Positions 46,007-55,800 of a DNA stretch of 64,000 nt are shown here, one piece after another; within the stretch, counting starts at the first letter, position 1, and each line of letters opens with the position of its first letter. Under the pieces are notes generated by a model. It searched no databases. It had not been told where the DNA came from and worked only from the letters and a program-made list of their open reading frames with translations. The position numbers and the translations under genes are program-made. The stretch comes from Rhizobium sp. 18055 (GTDB lineage Bacteria > Pseudomonadota > Alphaproteobacteria > Rhizobiales > Rhizobiaceae), in contig NZ_CACSKD010000007.1 in NCBI RefSeq assembly GCF_902706285.1, forward strand, positions 186,001 through 250,000, written 5' to 3'.

Positions 46007-46363
46007 TCAACTCCCGCGATAGGTCGAATAGCCGTACGGCGAGATCAGCAACGGCACATGGTAATGCGCCGCCTCGTCAGCGATCCCGAACCGGATCGGC
46101 ACCAGATCGAGGAATGCCGGATGCGGCAGCGCCGCCCCGGTGCCGCGCAGGTAATCGCCGGCATGGAACATCAGCTCATAGGTTCCGGCCCTGAAGTTTT
46201 CGCCGGCCAGCATCGGCCCGCCATCGACACGGCCATCCGCATTGGTGGTCACCACCTTCAGAAGCTGGCGGGTGTCGCCCTCGATATGGAACAGTTCGAT
46301 CTTCAGCCCTTCGGCAGGCTTGCCGGAGGCGGTGTCGAGAACATGGGTGGTCAGTCCGGTCAT
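46007..46363 (-). CDS. uraH: 5-hydroxyisourate hydrolase
   Basis: 118 residues, transthyretin-like. The catalytic His is in [13 protein letters not shown] near the N-terminus, and the C-terminal signature YRGS is intact; further landmarks are GRVDGG and [19 protein letters not shown]. It opens 5-hydroxyisourate to OHCU, downstream of PuuD. Its ATG overlaps the allA stop by 4 nt. Confidence 0.96.
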   Translation of the reverse strand: MTGLTTHVLDTASGKPAEGLKIELFHIEGDTRQLLKVVTTNADGRVDGGPMLAGENFRAGTYELMFHAGDYLRGTGAALPHPAFLDLVPIRFGIADEAAHYHVPLLISPYGYSTYRGS

Positions 46364-46860
46364 AAGGCTGGCTCGCTGATGAGGAAGGGGGTGTCGAAGA
46401 AGAATTCCTCCAGATTATTCCCCGGCCCGTCGCGATCGACAACCAGGAAATCACTGACCGCGCCAAGCGACATCAACGGATGGTGCCAGACATTGCGACG
46501 GTAGTTCACGCCCTGATCGCCCCGCGCCAGAAACACCTGCGGCCGGCCCGGCCGACCGGCGTCGTCTTGCGAGACGACGACCAGAAACGGCCCGCCGGAG
46601 ATCGGCGAAAAGCTCTGGCTGCCAAGCGGATGCCGCTCCATCATGCCCACCTCGTAGGGAAAGCTGCGCGGCTGTCCGCGAAACAGGTTGATGATCACCG
46701 TGGCGCCCTCGCCCGTCACATCTGCCGCTGCAAGCGCATGAAAACGCTCGGTCGTGCCATTGTTGATATACCGCATCGTTGCCGGATCGGCTTCGATGAC
46801 CTCGCCGAACGGCGCGAAGGCAACCTTGGTCAGCGGCTGGATGTCGAGAAAATCTGTCAC
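46360..46860 (-). CDS. allA: Ureidoglycolate lyase
   Basis: 166 residues of cupin-like AllA fold. Landmarks are [38 protein letters not shown] (with metal or substrate His), [22 protein letters not shown] and FFFDTPFL. It splits ureidoglycolate to glyoxylate and urea. GTG 46860 is chosen: AGGGCGA lies 8 nt upstream and homology begins right after it. It starts 2 nt after the HepT stop, so it depends on readthrough from the TA genes inserted upstream. Confidence 0.93.
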   Translation of the reverse strand: MTDFLDIQPLTKVAFAPFGEVIEADPATMRYINNGTTERFHALAAADVTGEGATVIINLFRGQPRSFPYEVGMMERHPLGSQSFSPISGGPFLVVVSQDDAGRPGRPQVFLARGDQGVNYRRNVWHHPLMSLGAVSDFLVVDRDGPGNNLEEFFFDTPFLISEPAL

Positions 46861-46862
46861 GT

Positions 46863-47225
46863 CTATTCGCCCTGTATGCGCCAATGGCGCAAAATCTGCA
46901 ACGTTTCGATCAATTCAGGGATAGCCGTCGTTGCGGTATCCCAGATGGTGTCGAGATCGATATTGAAATAACCATGCGCGATCCGGTTGCGCATGCCCTT
47001 GATCTTCATCCAGGGCAATTCGGGATGCTCGGCGACGATCTCCGGGAACTCATCCATCAGTCGCGTGACCACTTCGCCGATCATCAGCAGATTCATGCCG
47101 ACGGCACGCTGCTTCAGCACGTCCTTGAGAAAATCATCCCGACTTGCTCCGTTGATGAATTCGCCGATCTCCACGGCCGCCTGCTGCATTTGATCAAGAT
47201 AGGATCGGAGCCAGTCTGAGTTCAT
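46863..47225 (-). CDS. hepT: HepT-like HEPN ribonuclease toxin, copy 1
   Basis: 120 residues, helical HEPN (DUF86) fold. The active-site motif R79-x4-H84-x-Y86 (RNRIAHGY) is complete. In studied pairs MntA AMPylates the motif Tyr to silence the toxin. Translationally coupled to mntA (ATGA overlap), and its stop lies 2 nt before the allA start. It shares 54 of 120 residues with copy 2 at 47597-47959. Confidence 0.93.
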   Translation of the reverse strand: MNSDWLRSYLDQMQQAAVEIGEFINGASRDDFLKDVLKQRAVGMNLLMIGEVVTRLMDEFPEIVAEHPELPWMKIKGMRNRIAHGYFNIDLDTIWDTATTAIPELIETLQILRHWRIQGE

Positions 47226-47515
47226 ATTGGCTTGGCCTCTCCAAGAACACGCGAACGCACTCTTTCGGGAAAGTCACCTGGCACCATGAGATGGATATCC
47301 GTCCCGTGCATCATACCCTTCAACTCCTCCAGTAACCCACCAAGATCAAACAGCGTCGTCCCCGGCAGCGTATCGACCAGAATATCGAGATCGCTGTCCA
47401 CCCGATCCTCGCCACGCGCCACCGAGCCGAACACGCGGGGGTTCGCCGCATTGAAGCGTTTCGTCGCCTCGCGGATCGCCTGCCTGTTCTTCTCCAGCAC
47501 CTCAGATGGTTTCAT
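47222..47515 (-). CDS. mntA: MntA-like nucleotidyltransferase antitoxin, copy 1
   Basis: 97 residues, minimal nucleotidyltransferase. The motif G30-S31-x10-D42-x-D44 (GSVARGEDRVDSDLD) is intact, as needed for AMP transfer to HepT. ATG 47515 begins MKPSEVLEKN. The first 52 residues match copy 2 at all but two positions, while the rest is about 69 percent identical. Confidence 0.93.
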   Translation of the reverse strand: MKPSEVLEKNRQAIREATKRFNAANPRVFGSVARGEDRVDSDLDILVDTLPGTTLFDLGGLLEELKGMMHGTDIHLMVPGDFPERVRSRVLGEAKPI

Positions 47516-47596
47516 CGCGCTCGAACTCCTGTGCCGCAACTATAAGCCACGGATGCAAAACAGAAAAGTGCCACCAATGGCGCCGCCGCCAATGCG

Positions 47597-47959
47597 CTAT
47601 TCGCCTTGCATCCGCCAATTGCGGATCGTTGCAAGCGACGTCAACAGCACAGGCACATCATCCCTGGCGGTTGCCCAGACTTTTTCGAGGTCGATATCGA
47701 AGTATCCATGAGCGATACGGTTGCGCATGCCGCGCATCGCTTCCCACGGAAACTCAGGGTGTTCGGAAGCAAATTCGGGATGCGCCTTGAAAACCTGCGA
47801 CGCGATCTCCGAAGCCATGAGCAGGCTCATGCCGACGGCGCGCTGCAGAATCAGATTCGCCAGGAATTCTTCCTCGCTGACATTATCGATCATCGCGTGG
47901 GCGTCAGCCGCAGCCTGCCCCATGCGATCCAGAAGATAGGGAATGCGCTCCGGGCTCAT
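47597..47959 (-). CDS. hepT: HepT-like HEPN ribonuclease toxin, copy 2
   Basis: 120 residues with R79, H84 and Y86 in the same RNRIAHGY motif as copy 1, but only 45 percent identical overall, with divergence concentrated outside the core. ATGA overlap with its mntA. It lies exactly 734 nt from copy 1, giving a tandem arrangement. Confidence 0.93.
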   Translation of the reverse strand: MSPERIPYLLDRMGQAAADAHAMIDNVSEEEFLANLILQRAVGMSLLMASEIASQVFKAHPEFASEHPEFPWEAMRGMRNRIAHGYFDIDLEKVWATARDDVPVLLTSLATIRNWRMQGE

Positions 47960-48249
47960 ATGGGCTTTGCTTCCCCAAGCACACGACCGCGAACATTCTC
48001 CGGAAAATCGCCGGGGGTCAGCAGATGTATCGACGTCCCGAGCATCATCTGCTCAAGCGCATCCTGCAGGCCGCCCAATGTCAGCAACGTACTCCCCGGC
48101 AGCGTATCGACCAGAATATCGAGATCGCTGTCCACCCGATCCTCGCCGCGTGCCACCGAGCCGAACACGCGCGGGTTCGTCGCGTTGAAGCGATGTGTCG
48201 CCTCGCGGATCGCTTGCCTGTTCTTTTCCAGCACTTCCGATGGCTTCAT
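47956..48249 (-). CDS. mntA: MntA-like nucleotidyltransferase antitoxin, copy 2
   Basis: 97 residues with intact GS-x10-DxD (same positions as copy 1). ATG 48249. The roughly 50 nt upstream (48250-48299) are almost identical to those upstream of copy 1. It follows uraD by 70 nt on the same strand. Confidence 0.93.
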   Translation of the reverse strand: MKPSEVLEKNRQAIREATHRFNATNPRVFGSVARGEDRVDSDLDILVDTLPGSTLLTLGGLQDALEQMMLGTSIHLLTPGDFPENVRGRVLGEAKPI

Positions 48250-48319
48250 CGCGCTCGAACTCCTATGCCGCAACTATAAGCCGGGGATGCGAAACAGAAA
48301 AGTTGCCTGCATTTCCGGC

Positions 48320-48817
48320 TCAACGCGCCGGCAGCAGGGCCTGCAGCCGAAGAAGCGCGATCCGCTCTACCTGCGCTGTCGCCGTCTCGAATTCCGCCTC
48401 GCGGCTGTTTTCGAGCCGCTTTTCGAAGGCTGCAAGAATATCGTCCTTGTTCAGCCCCTTCACCGCGATGATGAACGGAAAGCCGAATTTCTCGACATAA
48501 GCGGTGTTGAGCGCGGTAAAGCGTGCATGCTCCTCGGTGCTCAGCCGATCGAGACCGGCGCCCGCCTGTTCCTTCCTGCTATCCTCGGTCAGCTCGCCCG
48601 CGATTGCCAGCCGCCCGGCCAGATCCGGATGCGCGCGCAGCACGCCGAGCCGCTCCTGCGGGCTCGCCGCCCGAAAGATTGCCACCAGCGGCGCGTGAAC
48701 CCGGTCGACATCCAGCTTGTCGCCGACGAAGCCGTCGTCATAGGCCCGCTCGGCAATGAACGGCGAATGCTCGAACACGCCGCCGAAGCGGGAGATGAAT
48801 TCGTCGCGCTTGATCAT
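48320..48817 (-). CDS. uraD: OHCU decarboxylase
   Basis: 165 residues, helical. Family landmarks are DEFISRFGGVFEHSPFIAERA (catalytic His region), RVHAPLVAIFRAA, LRAHPDLAGRL and FTALNTAYVEKFGFPFIIAVKG. It converts OHCU to (S)-allantoin. ATG 48817 overlaps the puuE stop (ATGA). The two are the head of the operon. Confidence 0.95.
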   Translation of the reverse strand: MIKRDEFISRFGGVFEHSPFIAERAYDDGFVGDKLDVDRVHAPLVAIFRAASPQERLGVLRAHPDLAGRLAIAGELTEDSRKEQAGAGLDRLSTEEHARFTALNTAYVEKFGFPFIIAVKGLNKDDILAAFEKRLENSREAEFETATAQVERIALLRLQALLPAR

Positions 48818-49740
48818 CCCGTTGTCTCCGGCTTGTGATGCGCATGCCAGTGCTCGGCAATCTCGATGCGGCGCGGTATCCACACCTTGTCGTGCGTCAG
48901 CACATATTCCATGAAGCGCTTCAACGCCGCCGCCCGCCCCGGCCGTCCGACGAGGCGGCAATGCAGCCCGATCGACAGCATCTTGGCGCTACCCTCCTTG
49001 CCTTCCTGATAGAGCGTATCGAACGCATCCTTGAGATAGCTGAAGAACTGATCGCCGGAATTAAAGCCCTGCGGCGTCGCGAAACGCATGTCGTTGGTTT
49101 CGAGCGTGTAGGGAATGATCAGGAACGGCTTGCCATCGACGCCGTTGACCCAATAGGGCAGATCGTCGGCGTAGCTATCGGAGGAATAGAGAAACCCGCC
49201 CTCCTCCTGCACCAGCCGCAGCGTGTTGTCGGATGGCTTGCCCTGGTACATGCCGTAGGGGCGCTCGCCGGTCAGCTCGGTGTGCAGCCGTACCGCTTCC
49301 TGGATATGCTTGCGCTCCAGATCCTCCGAAAAGTCCTTGTATTCGAGCCAGCGATAGCCGTGGCTGGCGATTTCCCAGCCGGCTTCCTTCATCGCCGCTA
49401 CCGCCTCGGGGTTGCGGGCCATCGCCATCGTCACCCCGTAGACGGTCGCCTGCACCTTGAGCTCGGTGAACATCCGCCACAGCCGCCAGAAGCCGGCGCG
49501 CGAGCCGTATTCGTAGATCGATTCCATGTTGAGGTTGCGCTGGCCGGGCCACGCCGCACCGCCGACGATCTCAGACAGCAGGTTCTCCGAGGCCGGATCG
49601 CCATCGAGGATCGAGCTTTCGCCGCCCTCCTCGTAATTGATCACGAACTGCACCGCGATGCGCGCATCGCCGGGCCATTTCGGATCGGGCGTGTTGCGGC
49701 CGTAGCCAACGAGATCGCGCGGATAAGTCTCGGATACCAT
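48814..49740 (-). CDS. puuE: Allantoinase PuuE (polysaccharide-deacetylase fold)
   Basis: 308 residues. NodB-like fold of the metal-independent allantoinase family, with VINYEEGGESSILDGD, EIASHGYRWLEYKDF and YSSDSYADDLPYWV. It hydrolyses allantoin to allantoate. AAGGTG fixes ATG 49740. First gene of the minus-strand set puuE-uraD-(mntA-hepT)x2-allA-uraH-phosphoesterase. Confidence 0.94.
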   Translation of the reverse strand: MVSETYPRDLVGYGRNTPDPKWPGDARIAVQFVINYEEGGESSILDGDPASENLLSEIVGGAAWPGQRNLNMESIYEYGSRAGFWRLWRMFTELKVQATVYGVTMAMARNPEAVAAMKEAGWEIASHGYRWLEYKDFSEDLERKHIQEAVRLHTELTGERPYGMYQGKPSDNTLRLVQEEGGFLYSSDSYADDLPYWVNGVDGKPFLIIPYTLETNDMRFATPQGFNSGDQFFSYLKDAFDTLYQEGKEGSAKMLSIGLHCRLVGRPGRAAALKRFMEYVLTHDKVWIPRRIEIAEHWHAHHKPETTG

Positions 49741-49838
49741 GAAATCACCTTCCAGAAAGTCGGCGAACGGTAGCACCCGGGGGCGGAATGTCGAGACGGA
49801 AAGTGCGCAACAGGCTTTTGCCTTTATGGCACAATCTC

Positions 49839-50561
49839 TTACGCCGGAACGGCAACCCGCTCGCGCCGCGCGCTGACCTTGCCCATCGGGTGCAGCGAAT
49901 GCACCCGGAATGGCCCGCCATTGCCCTCTTCCATCATCAGCGCCACGTTTGATATCTTCACGGGTTCTGTCAGCACCGGCTCGAACAGGCTGCGCAGCGT
50001 ATGCTCGATCCGCGGCATGTCGGCGAGGCTGACAGGCCCCGTCAACGGCATGTGGAAGCGGAACTCGTCCATCACGTAAGGGCTTCCCCAGCGATGCAGA
50101 TTGGCGAACTGCGCAGCCGACAGACCATCCGGATCGCTGCGCTCGATATCGGCATCGCTGAGCGGCGCACGAAAACCATCGAACTGCTGCACGATTGCCG
50201 ACGCCAGATACTGGACGCGGTCACAGGGCAGCGACGGCACCAGACTATAGCAGCCGCCGGTGCGGGCAACCTCGAGCCGCTGGATGTGAAATGGCGTCAG
50301 CGTGCCGCAGAAGCGCATCAGATCCCGCAAAAGTTGCGCCTCCGACACCTCGGCTGCCAGCCGGAAAGGCGCCTTCAGCGCGCCGTGAAAGCCATAGCGC
50401 CGCGGCACCGCCGTATGGAACGCGACCTCGTGGATGCTCAAGCCGCGGATCGCCGTCGGCTCGACCATCTCGCCCGAGAACACGTTGCGGCCAAGCCAGT
50501 TGGCGGCCGCATGCGACAGCGGATCATTCGCAGCAGGCGTGAAACAGATGGCGTAGCGCAT
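49839..50561 (-). CDS. DUF1045 protein, 2H-phosphoesterase-like
   Basis: 240 residues. Two H-x-[AST]-L-like motifs, YGFHGALKAPF and FRFHMPLTG, suggest the 2H phosphoesterase fold. The DUF1045 family is best known next to phosphonate (phn) genes, which are absent here. GGAG precedes ATG 50561. It is co-directional with puuE, 98 nt ahead of it. A role in nucleotide or cyclic phosphate turnover is possible but unproven. Confidence 0.83.
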   Translation of the reverse strand: MRYAICFTPAANDPLSHAAANWLGRNVFSGEMVEPTAIRGLSIHEVAFHTAVPRRYGFHGALKAPFRLAAEVSEAQLLRDLMRFCGTLTPFHIQRLEVARTGGCYSLVPSLPCDRVQYLASAIVQQFDGFRAPLSDADIERSDPDGLSAAQFANLHRWGSPYVMDEFRFHMPLTGPVSLADMPRIEHTLRSLFEPVLTEPVKISNVALMMEEGNGGPFRVHSLHPMGKVSARRERVAVPA

Positions 50562-50673
50562 GCAATATCTCCGTCGGCATCGGGCGCGCGACTCGGGAGC
50601 GCGCTGCCGTTTTGCAAGCAGATAGGCGATTTGCATGACAGATTGACGAAAGGCAGCAAAAGCTAATTCACGT

Positions 50674-51852
50674 TTAACGTGAAGCCACGCGAATGTGACT
50701 GGCCAAAAGGAAGCTTTCGGGCACCGCAAACGGCACGGCACCGCCCGCCGCCATCGTCACCACAGCCTCGGCCAACCGATGCGCCAGCCCGAAACTAACC
50801 TTGAAGCCACCGGTCAGCGCCAGCAGATTGGCATGTACAGGATGCGGTCCGATCATCGGGTCGCGATCGATCGCCTTCGGGCGCAAACCGGCCCAGCGCT
50901 CGATCACCGGCGCGTCGGCAAGCATGGGCACCAGCACCCGCCCCTTTGCCACCAGCACGTCGAGCTGCTCGTCCGTCGAATAGGGTTCGTCGAAGCGGTT
51001 CTCGCTGGTGCTGCCGATCGCCACATGCCCTCCCTCATGCGCAATGACATAGAGCCCGTCGCGAAAGATCGTCGGCAGCGACGGATCGACATCCGCTTTC
51101 AGCAAGGCCGACTGACCCTTGACCGGTTGGCCCAGCGGCTGCGTCAGGCCATCGGTATGGCGCGCAAGCATCGGAAACGACTGATGGCCGGCAGCGATGA
51201 TGCAATGTCCGAAGGCAATGGAGCCACGTTCGGTCATAGCCGTACAGCGCTCGAAATCAATCTCGGCCACGACTGAATTCTCGATCACCCGCACATGTCT
51301 GGCGTTGCGAACGAATGCGACGAGCACCGCCACCAGCGACCGTGGCGCCACCCGTCCGGCCAGGGTATCATGGACGAAACCGCCCTCGATGCCCGATGCG
51401 TCCGGCCAGCCGACGACAGACGGCGCGTCAACCACGTTCCAGTGAAAACGCCGCTCACCAGACTGCCAGTGAACGTCGGCATCAGCCGCACGGTCGATGG
51501 CGATCTGGCGCAGATGCGGCTTCGGCAGCGGGATCAGACGTCCCGAACGGCGATAGCCCGTCGATAGACCGGTCTCAGCCTCAAGCCTTGCGATTTCAGG
51601 CTCCAGCGCCACCAGTGCCTCGAACTGGAACTGCTTCTTGGCGTTCCACTGATCCGGCGTGTGCGGCATCAGCGCGCCGATCAGCCCGGCGCTGGCGCCC
51701 TGGCCGAGAGTGCCGGCATCGATCAGCATCGTATCGATCCCCATCCGCTCGGCGAAAACCGCCGCCCAGAGGCCCATGATCCCGCCGCCGACGATCAACA
51801 ATGCTGCCGACGATTGACCCGAAGGCAAGGCCGGACTATCGGCTGTGGGCAT
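50674..51852 (-). CDS. FAD-dependent oxidoreductase, MnmC C-domain-like
   Basis: 392 residues of DAO fold. N-terminal FAD motif LLIVGGGIMGLWAAVFAERMG, then GASAGLIGALMPHTPDQWN (the MnmC-type substrate loop), GQPVKGQSALL and the C-terminal GLRPKAIDRDPMIGP and TGGFKVSFGLAHRLAE. In enteric MnmC this domain oxidises cmnm5s2U34 in tRNA to nm5s2U34, which the methyltransferase half completes. Here the methyltransferase is a separate divergent gene (51851-52570). Start codons overlap as CATG. Another DAO activity is possible. Confidence 0.82.
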   Translation of the reverse strand: MPTADSPALPSGQSSAALLIVGGGIMGLWAAVFAERMGIDTMLIDAGTLGQGASAGLIGALMPHTPDQWNAKKQFQFEALVALEPEIARLEAETGLSTGYRRSGRLIPLPKPHLRQIAIDRAADADVHWQSGERRFHWNVVDAPSVVGWPDASGIEGGFVHDTLAGRVAPRSLVAVLVAFVRNARHVRVIENSVVAEIDFERCTAMTERGSIAFGHCIIAAGHQSFPMLARHTDGLTQPLGQPVKGQSALLKADVDPSLPTIFRDGLYVIAHEGGHVAIGSTSENRFDEPYSTDEQLDVLVAKGRVLVPMLADAPVIERWAGLRPKAIDRDPMIGPHPVHANLLALTGGFKVSFGLAHRLAEAVVTMAAGGAVPFAVPESFLLASHIRVASR

Positions 51853-52570
51853 GACAGATATCGATCCCGATCAGATTGGCATAACGAACCAGCCGCTTGA
51901 ATGGCGCGATGGCGATATGCCTTATTCGCCGGCCTTTGGCGACCACTTTTATTGCCAGACAGACGGCCGCCTCGAATGCGGCCATGTCTTCCTGGCCGGC
52001 AACGGCCTGCCTGAACGCTGGCGCGACAAGGACAGTTTCCGGATCGGCGAACTCGGCTTCGGCACCGGCCTGAACTTCGCAGAGACTTGGCGACAGTGGA
52101 AAAAGCAGCGCACGGACGGCCAGCAGTTGCACTTCATCTCCTTCGAACTCTACCCGATGCAACGCGACGAGATCGATCGCGCCTTGTCGCACTGGTCGGA
52201 GATCGATGCCGAGCGCACAGCATTGACGGCCGCATGGCCCGACCAGCCCGAAGGCACCGTCTCTCTGAAGCTCGACGAACAGACCACGCTCAGCGTCGTC
52301 TGCGGTCGTGCACGCGATGGCGTGGCAGCGGCGCGGCCAGATTTCGACGCCTGGTACTTGGATGGCTTCGCACCATCGAAAAATGCCGACATGTGGTCGG
52401 AAGAACTGATGCGCCTCGTTTGCGAAAAGACAGTCGCATCAGGCACTTTCGCAACCTACGCAGCTGCCGGCTTCGTCAGGCGAAACCTCGGCGCAGCCGG
52501 CTTCACCGTCGAACGCCGACCGGGATTTGCCGGCAAGCGCGAGATGCTGTGCGGTGTCAAGCCGGCTTAG
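51851..52570 (+). CDS. mnmD: tRNA (mnm5s2U34)-methyltransferase MnmD
   Basis: 239 residues. Landmarks of the MnmC N-domain and MnmD family are QPLEWRDGDMPYSPAFGDHFY, HVFLAGNGLPERW, the SAM motif IGELGFGTGLNFAETW, and DAWYLDGFAPSKNADMWSEEL. It methylates nm5s2U34 to mnm5s2U34 in the wobble position of tRNAs. ATG 51851 lacks a strong ribosome site; GTG 51845 is an alternative. Its TAG stop is formed by the left end of the palindromic element 52568-52861. Confidence 0.9.
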   Translation: MTDIDPDQIGITNQPLEWRDGDMPYSPAFGDHFYCQTDGRLECGHVFLAGNGLPERWRDKDSFRIGELGFGTGLNFAETWRQWKKQRTDGQQLHFISFELYPMQRDEIDRALSHWSEIDAERTALTAAWPDQPEGTVSLKLDEQTTLSVVCGRARDGVAAARPDFDAWYLDGFAPSKNADMWSEELMRLVCEKTVASGTFATYAAAGFVRRNLGAAGFTVERRPGFAGKREMLCGVKPA

Positions 52571-52861
52571 AGCCTTTCCGGGTTATATTGAAGCATTCTG
52601 CCGGAGCAGGTTTTCGTCGGGGCAAAGGCGATTGGCGAAGGGCATACCCCTGGTACGTCCGAGCCGATCGCCTTTGATCCTGGCGGAAAGATGCCCGGCC
52701 CTCGCTGGTTTGCAAGCAAACCACCGGGGTTGGCTGAAACGGGCCGTCTGATCGCCCGGCCGGCTTGGCCGTATGCTTGGGCTACGACGCGCGCCAGCCG
52801 GGCGACCATCCGACTCCGTTTGAGCCAACAGAATGCTTCAATATAGCCCGGAAAGGCTCTA
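52568..52861. mobile_element. MITE-like palindromic element with 33-bp terminal repeats
   Basis: The first 33 nt (TAGAGCCTTTCCGGG, then TTATATTGAAGCATTCTG) and the last 33 nt are inverted repeats with one mismatch. The element is 294 bp, with no transposase, and internal dyads such as CAAAGGCGAT/ATCGCCTTTG and GGTTTGC/GCAAACC. TA at each end could be the target duplication used by IS630/mariner-type transposases. The terminal TAG provides the stop codon of mnmD on the left and of the histidine kinase on the right. Confidence 0.7.
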
Positions 52862-55800
52862 GAGCCCGAAGCGGCCCGTGGCCCGCTCCTCCTTGCCGAG
52901 CCATAGGGCGATCTTCTCTTCCAGGAGTTCGGGACTGATCGGCTTGGCCATGTAGTCATCCATGCCGGCATCGAGACAGAGGTCGCGATCCACATCGAGC
53001 GCATGCGCGGTAACGCCGATGATCGGCACCCGATGGCCCTGCCCGCGCTCGAGCTCGCGGATGGTGCGTGCTGCGTCGTGACCGTTCATGACCGGCATCG
53101 ACACATCCATCATGATGATCCGCGGCGTATAGGTCTCCCAGGCATCGACGGCTTCCCGGCCATTGTTGACGACGAGGAAATTCAGCCCTGTCGCCTGCAA
53201 TATCTGGGTAAAGACGATCTGGTTGACGTCGTTGTCTTCCGCGACGAGAACGTCGATGAAGGACGGCAGCGGGCGGCCGTTGATCGGCTCGGCCGCGATA
53301 TCCGGTTCAGGCTGCGCCTCGACGATCGGCCGCGAGGCGCTATGCGCCGGCGCCAGCCGGATCCTGTTGGTCCTGACCACATCGACGATGGTGTTGCGCA
53401 GCACGTTCGCCCGCGCCGGCTTCATCAGATGCGCCTCGCCGTTGAGCGCCGCAAACTCCTTCTCGGCGCCTGCAATATCCATCGACGTCAGGAAGATGAT
53501 CGGCAGCTCGCTGAAGCGTTCGTCGGCGCGGAGCAGGCGCGCGATATCGGCACCGTTCATCCCGGGGATCTGGTAATCGAGGACCAGCGCGTCCAGCGCG
53601 ACGCCGAGCGCATGAGATTCCTCGAGGATCGCAAGGCCTTCCACGCCGTCTTCGGCAGCCGCACCATCGAAGCCCCAAAGCATCAGCTGTTCCGTCAGTA
53701 TCTGCCGGTTGACCGCATTGTCGTCGATGACGAGGATGCGCGCGCCGCGAACATTGATCGGCAGCGGCCGCGGCTCGGCCCTGGCTGCGCCGACGGCAAA
53801 CGGCAGGGTGACGGTGAAGACCGACCCTTTGCCGACGTCGCTATCGACCTCGATATAGCCGCCGAACAGATCGACCAGACCCGCGGTGATCGCGAGCCCG
53901 AGGCCGGTGCCCTCGTGGCGCCGCGTCGATGAGGAATCGATCTGCGAGAACTTGCCGAAGATCGACTCCAGCCGGTCCCTGGGCATGCCGATACCGGTAT
54001 CTTCGATCCGCAGCGTCGCCATGATTTCGTCGGCAGCGCCCGCCACATAATCGATCTCGACCAGCACATGACCGCGCTCTGTAAATTTGACGGCATTGCC
54101 GACCAGGTTGGTGACGATCTGCCGGAAGCGGCCGGCATCGCCGATGATGGCGCCGGGCAGTCCGGGCACGGCACGAACCAGCAGCTCGATGCTCTTTTCG
54201 GCGGCCAGCGACGACAGCAACGTCACCACGTCTTCCACCGCCTCGACCGGATCGAAGGTCACGCGGCGCAACGTCATCTGCCCGGAATCGATCTTCGAGA
54301 AGTCGAGAATGTCGTTGATGATGGTCATCAGCGCATTGCCGGATTTGGCGATGATATCGACGAAGGTCTTCTGGCGCGTATCGAGATTGGACCTCGCCAG
54401 CAGTTCGGCCATCCCGAGAACGCCGTTCATCGGTGTGCGGATTTCATGGCTCATATTCGCCAGGAATTCAGATTTCACCCGATCGGCGACTTCCGCCCGC
54501 GCCAGCAGGCCCTCCAGATCGCCTTCGCGGATCTTCATCGCCGAGATATCGGTAAACAGCGCCACCCAGTGCAGGCGTTCGCTGACGGTGACGTCCATCT
54601 GCACCCAGCGGCCATCGGGAACGTGAAACAGGTGCGACGCAGATGGGCCATCGGCAAGGCTTTGCAAGAGGTCGGCGACCACGAGATCGGGATCGGCAGG
54701 AAAATCACCGCGCATGCCGCAATAGGACAGCAGCTCCCGCCAGTTTCGGCCGATCTCGACGCTCTCGGGTGACAGGTCGAGCATTCCGGCCAGCGCGTCG
54801 TTGCTCAGCAGGATTTCGTCATCCTGCAGGACCAGCAGCCCCTGCGACATCGCATGCGTGGCGTCACCCATCAGCTCGCCAAGGTTTTCCAGCGCCTTGC
54901 GTGTTGCGTGGATTTCCCGCTCGTGCAGGCGGATCGCCGAGATATCGGTGTAGCTCAGCAGGATGCGGTCGGCGGAGATCCTGCGGCTATCAACCAGCAG
55001 GAACGTGTCGCCCCAGTTGATCTCGGCTGCTGCCGGTTGATCGGAGCGGAACTGTTCGGTACGCCGCACCAGGATTTCCTCGGACGTGACCCCGGGCGGA
55101 TAGCGCCCCAGTGTATGGTTGTAATCGACGAGTTCCGCGAAGCTGCGGCCATCGAAAAGACCCTCCGGCAGGTCGGAGATGATGTAGAAGGCCCGGTTGC
55201 CGTAGAGGATCGTCAGGTCGCTCTCCAGGATGAGAACGCCGACCGGCAGGGAATTCAACACCTTCGCCATGTCACGATGCAGGATTTCAGTGTGGGCCTG
55301 CGCCGCGATGAGCTGCTTCTCGCGTTCCCTGAGAATGGAAATGTCGGAGAACGACCCCACCGTATAATGCTTGCCGTCGGCTCTATCGATCCGGTTCACC
55401 TGGGCGAGGATCGGGTAAACCTTGCCGCCCGGCCCAGGCACGAGGCTCTCGATATCGCGGGCGGCGCCGCTCTGTAGCGCCTCGACATGGCCTTTGCTGA
55501 CCATTTCCCCGGCGGCGGCGCCGAACATCTCCCGCTCCGTCTTCCCGAGCGCATCGGCAAGCGGCAGCCCGGTCAGGGCCTCGTAACTGGCATTCGCATA
55601 GATCAGCCGGTGATTTTCGTCGCGCGCGAAGGCCGCAACCGGCAGCGCTTCGATAATGTCACGCAGCAGTTCGCCATCCGCAGCATTCCCGATCGGCGGC
55701 CGCGCCAGGCGCCGCATCGACCGCACCGCGCGGTTCTCCGTTTCGAACAGTCCGAGCACATAGATCCGCTCGTCCGACAGCGCAAAGCTCTCGATCCGCA

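Larger units (their letters stand above)
47360..48299. repeat. Direct repeat patches in the tandem HEPN/MNT modules
   Basis: Segments 47360-47565 and 48094-48299, 734 nt apart, are nearly identical in DNA. They cover the upstream region and the first 52 codons of mntA. The hepT genes between them have diverged to 45 percent identity. The coordinates enclose both patches. Confidence 0.7.
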
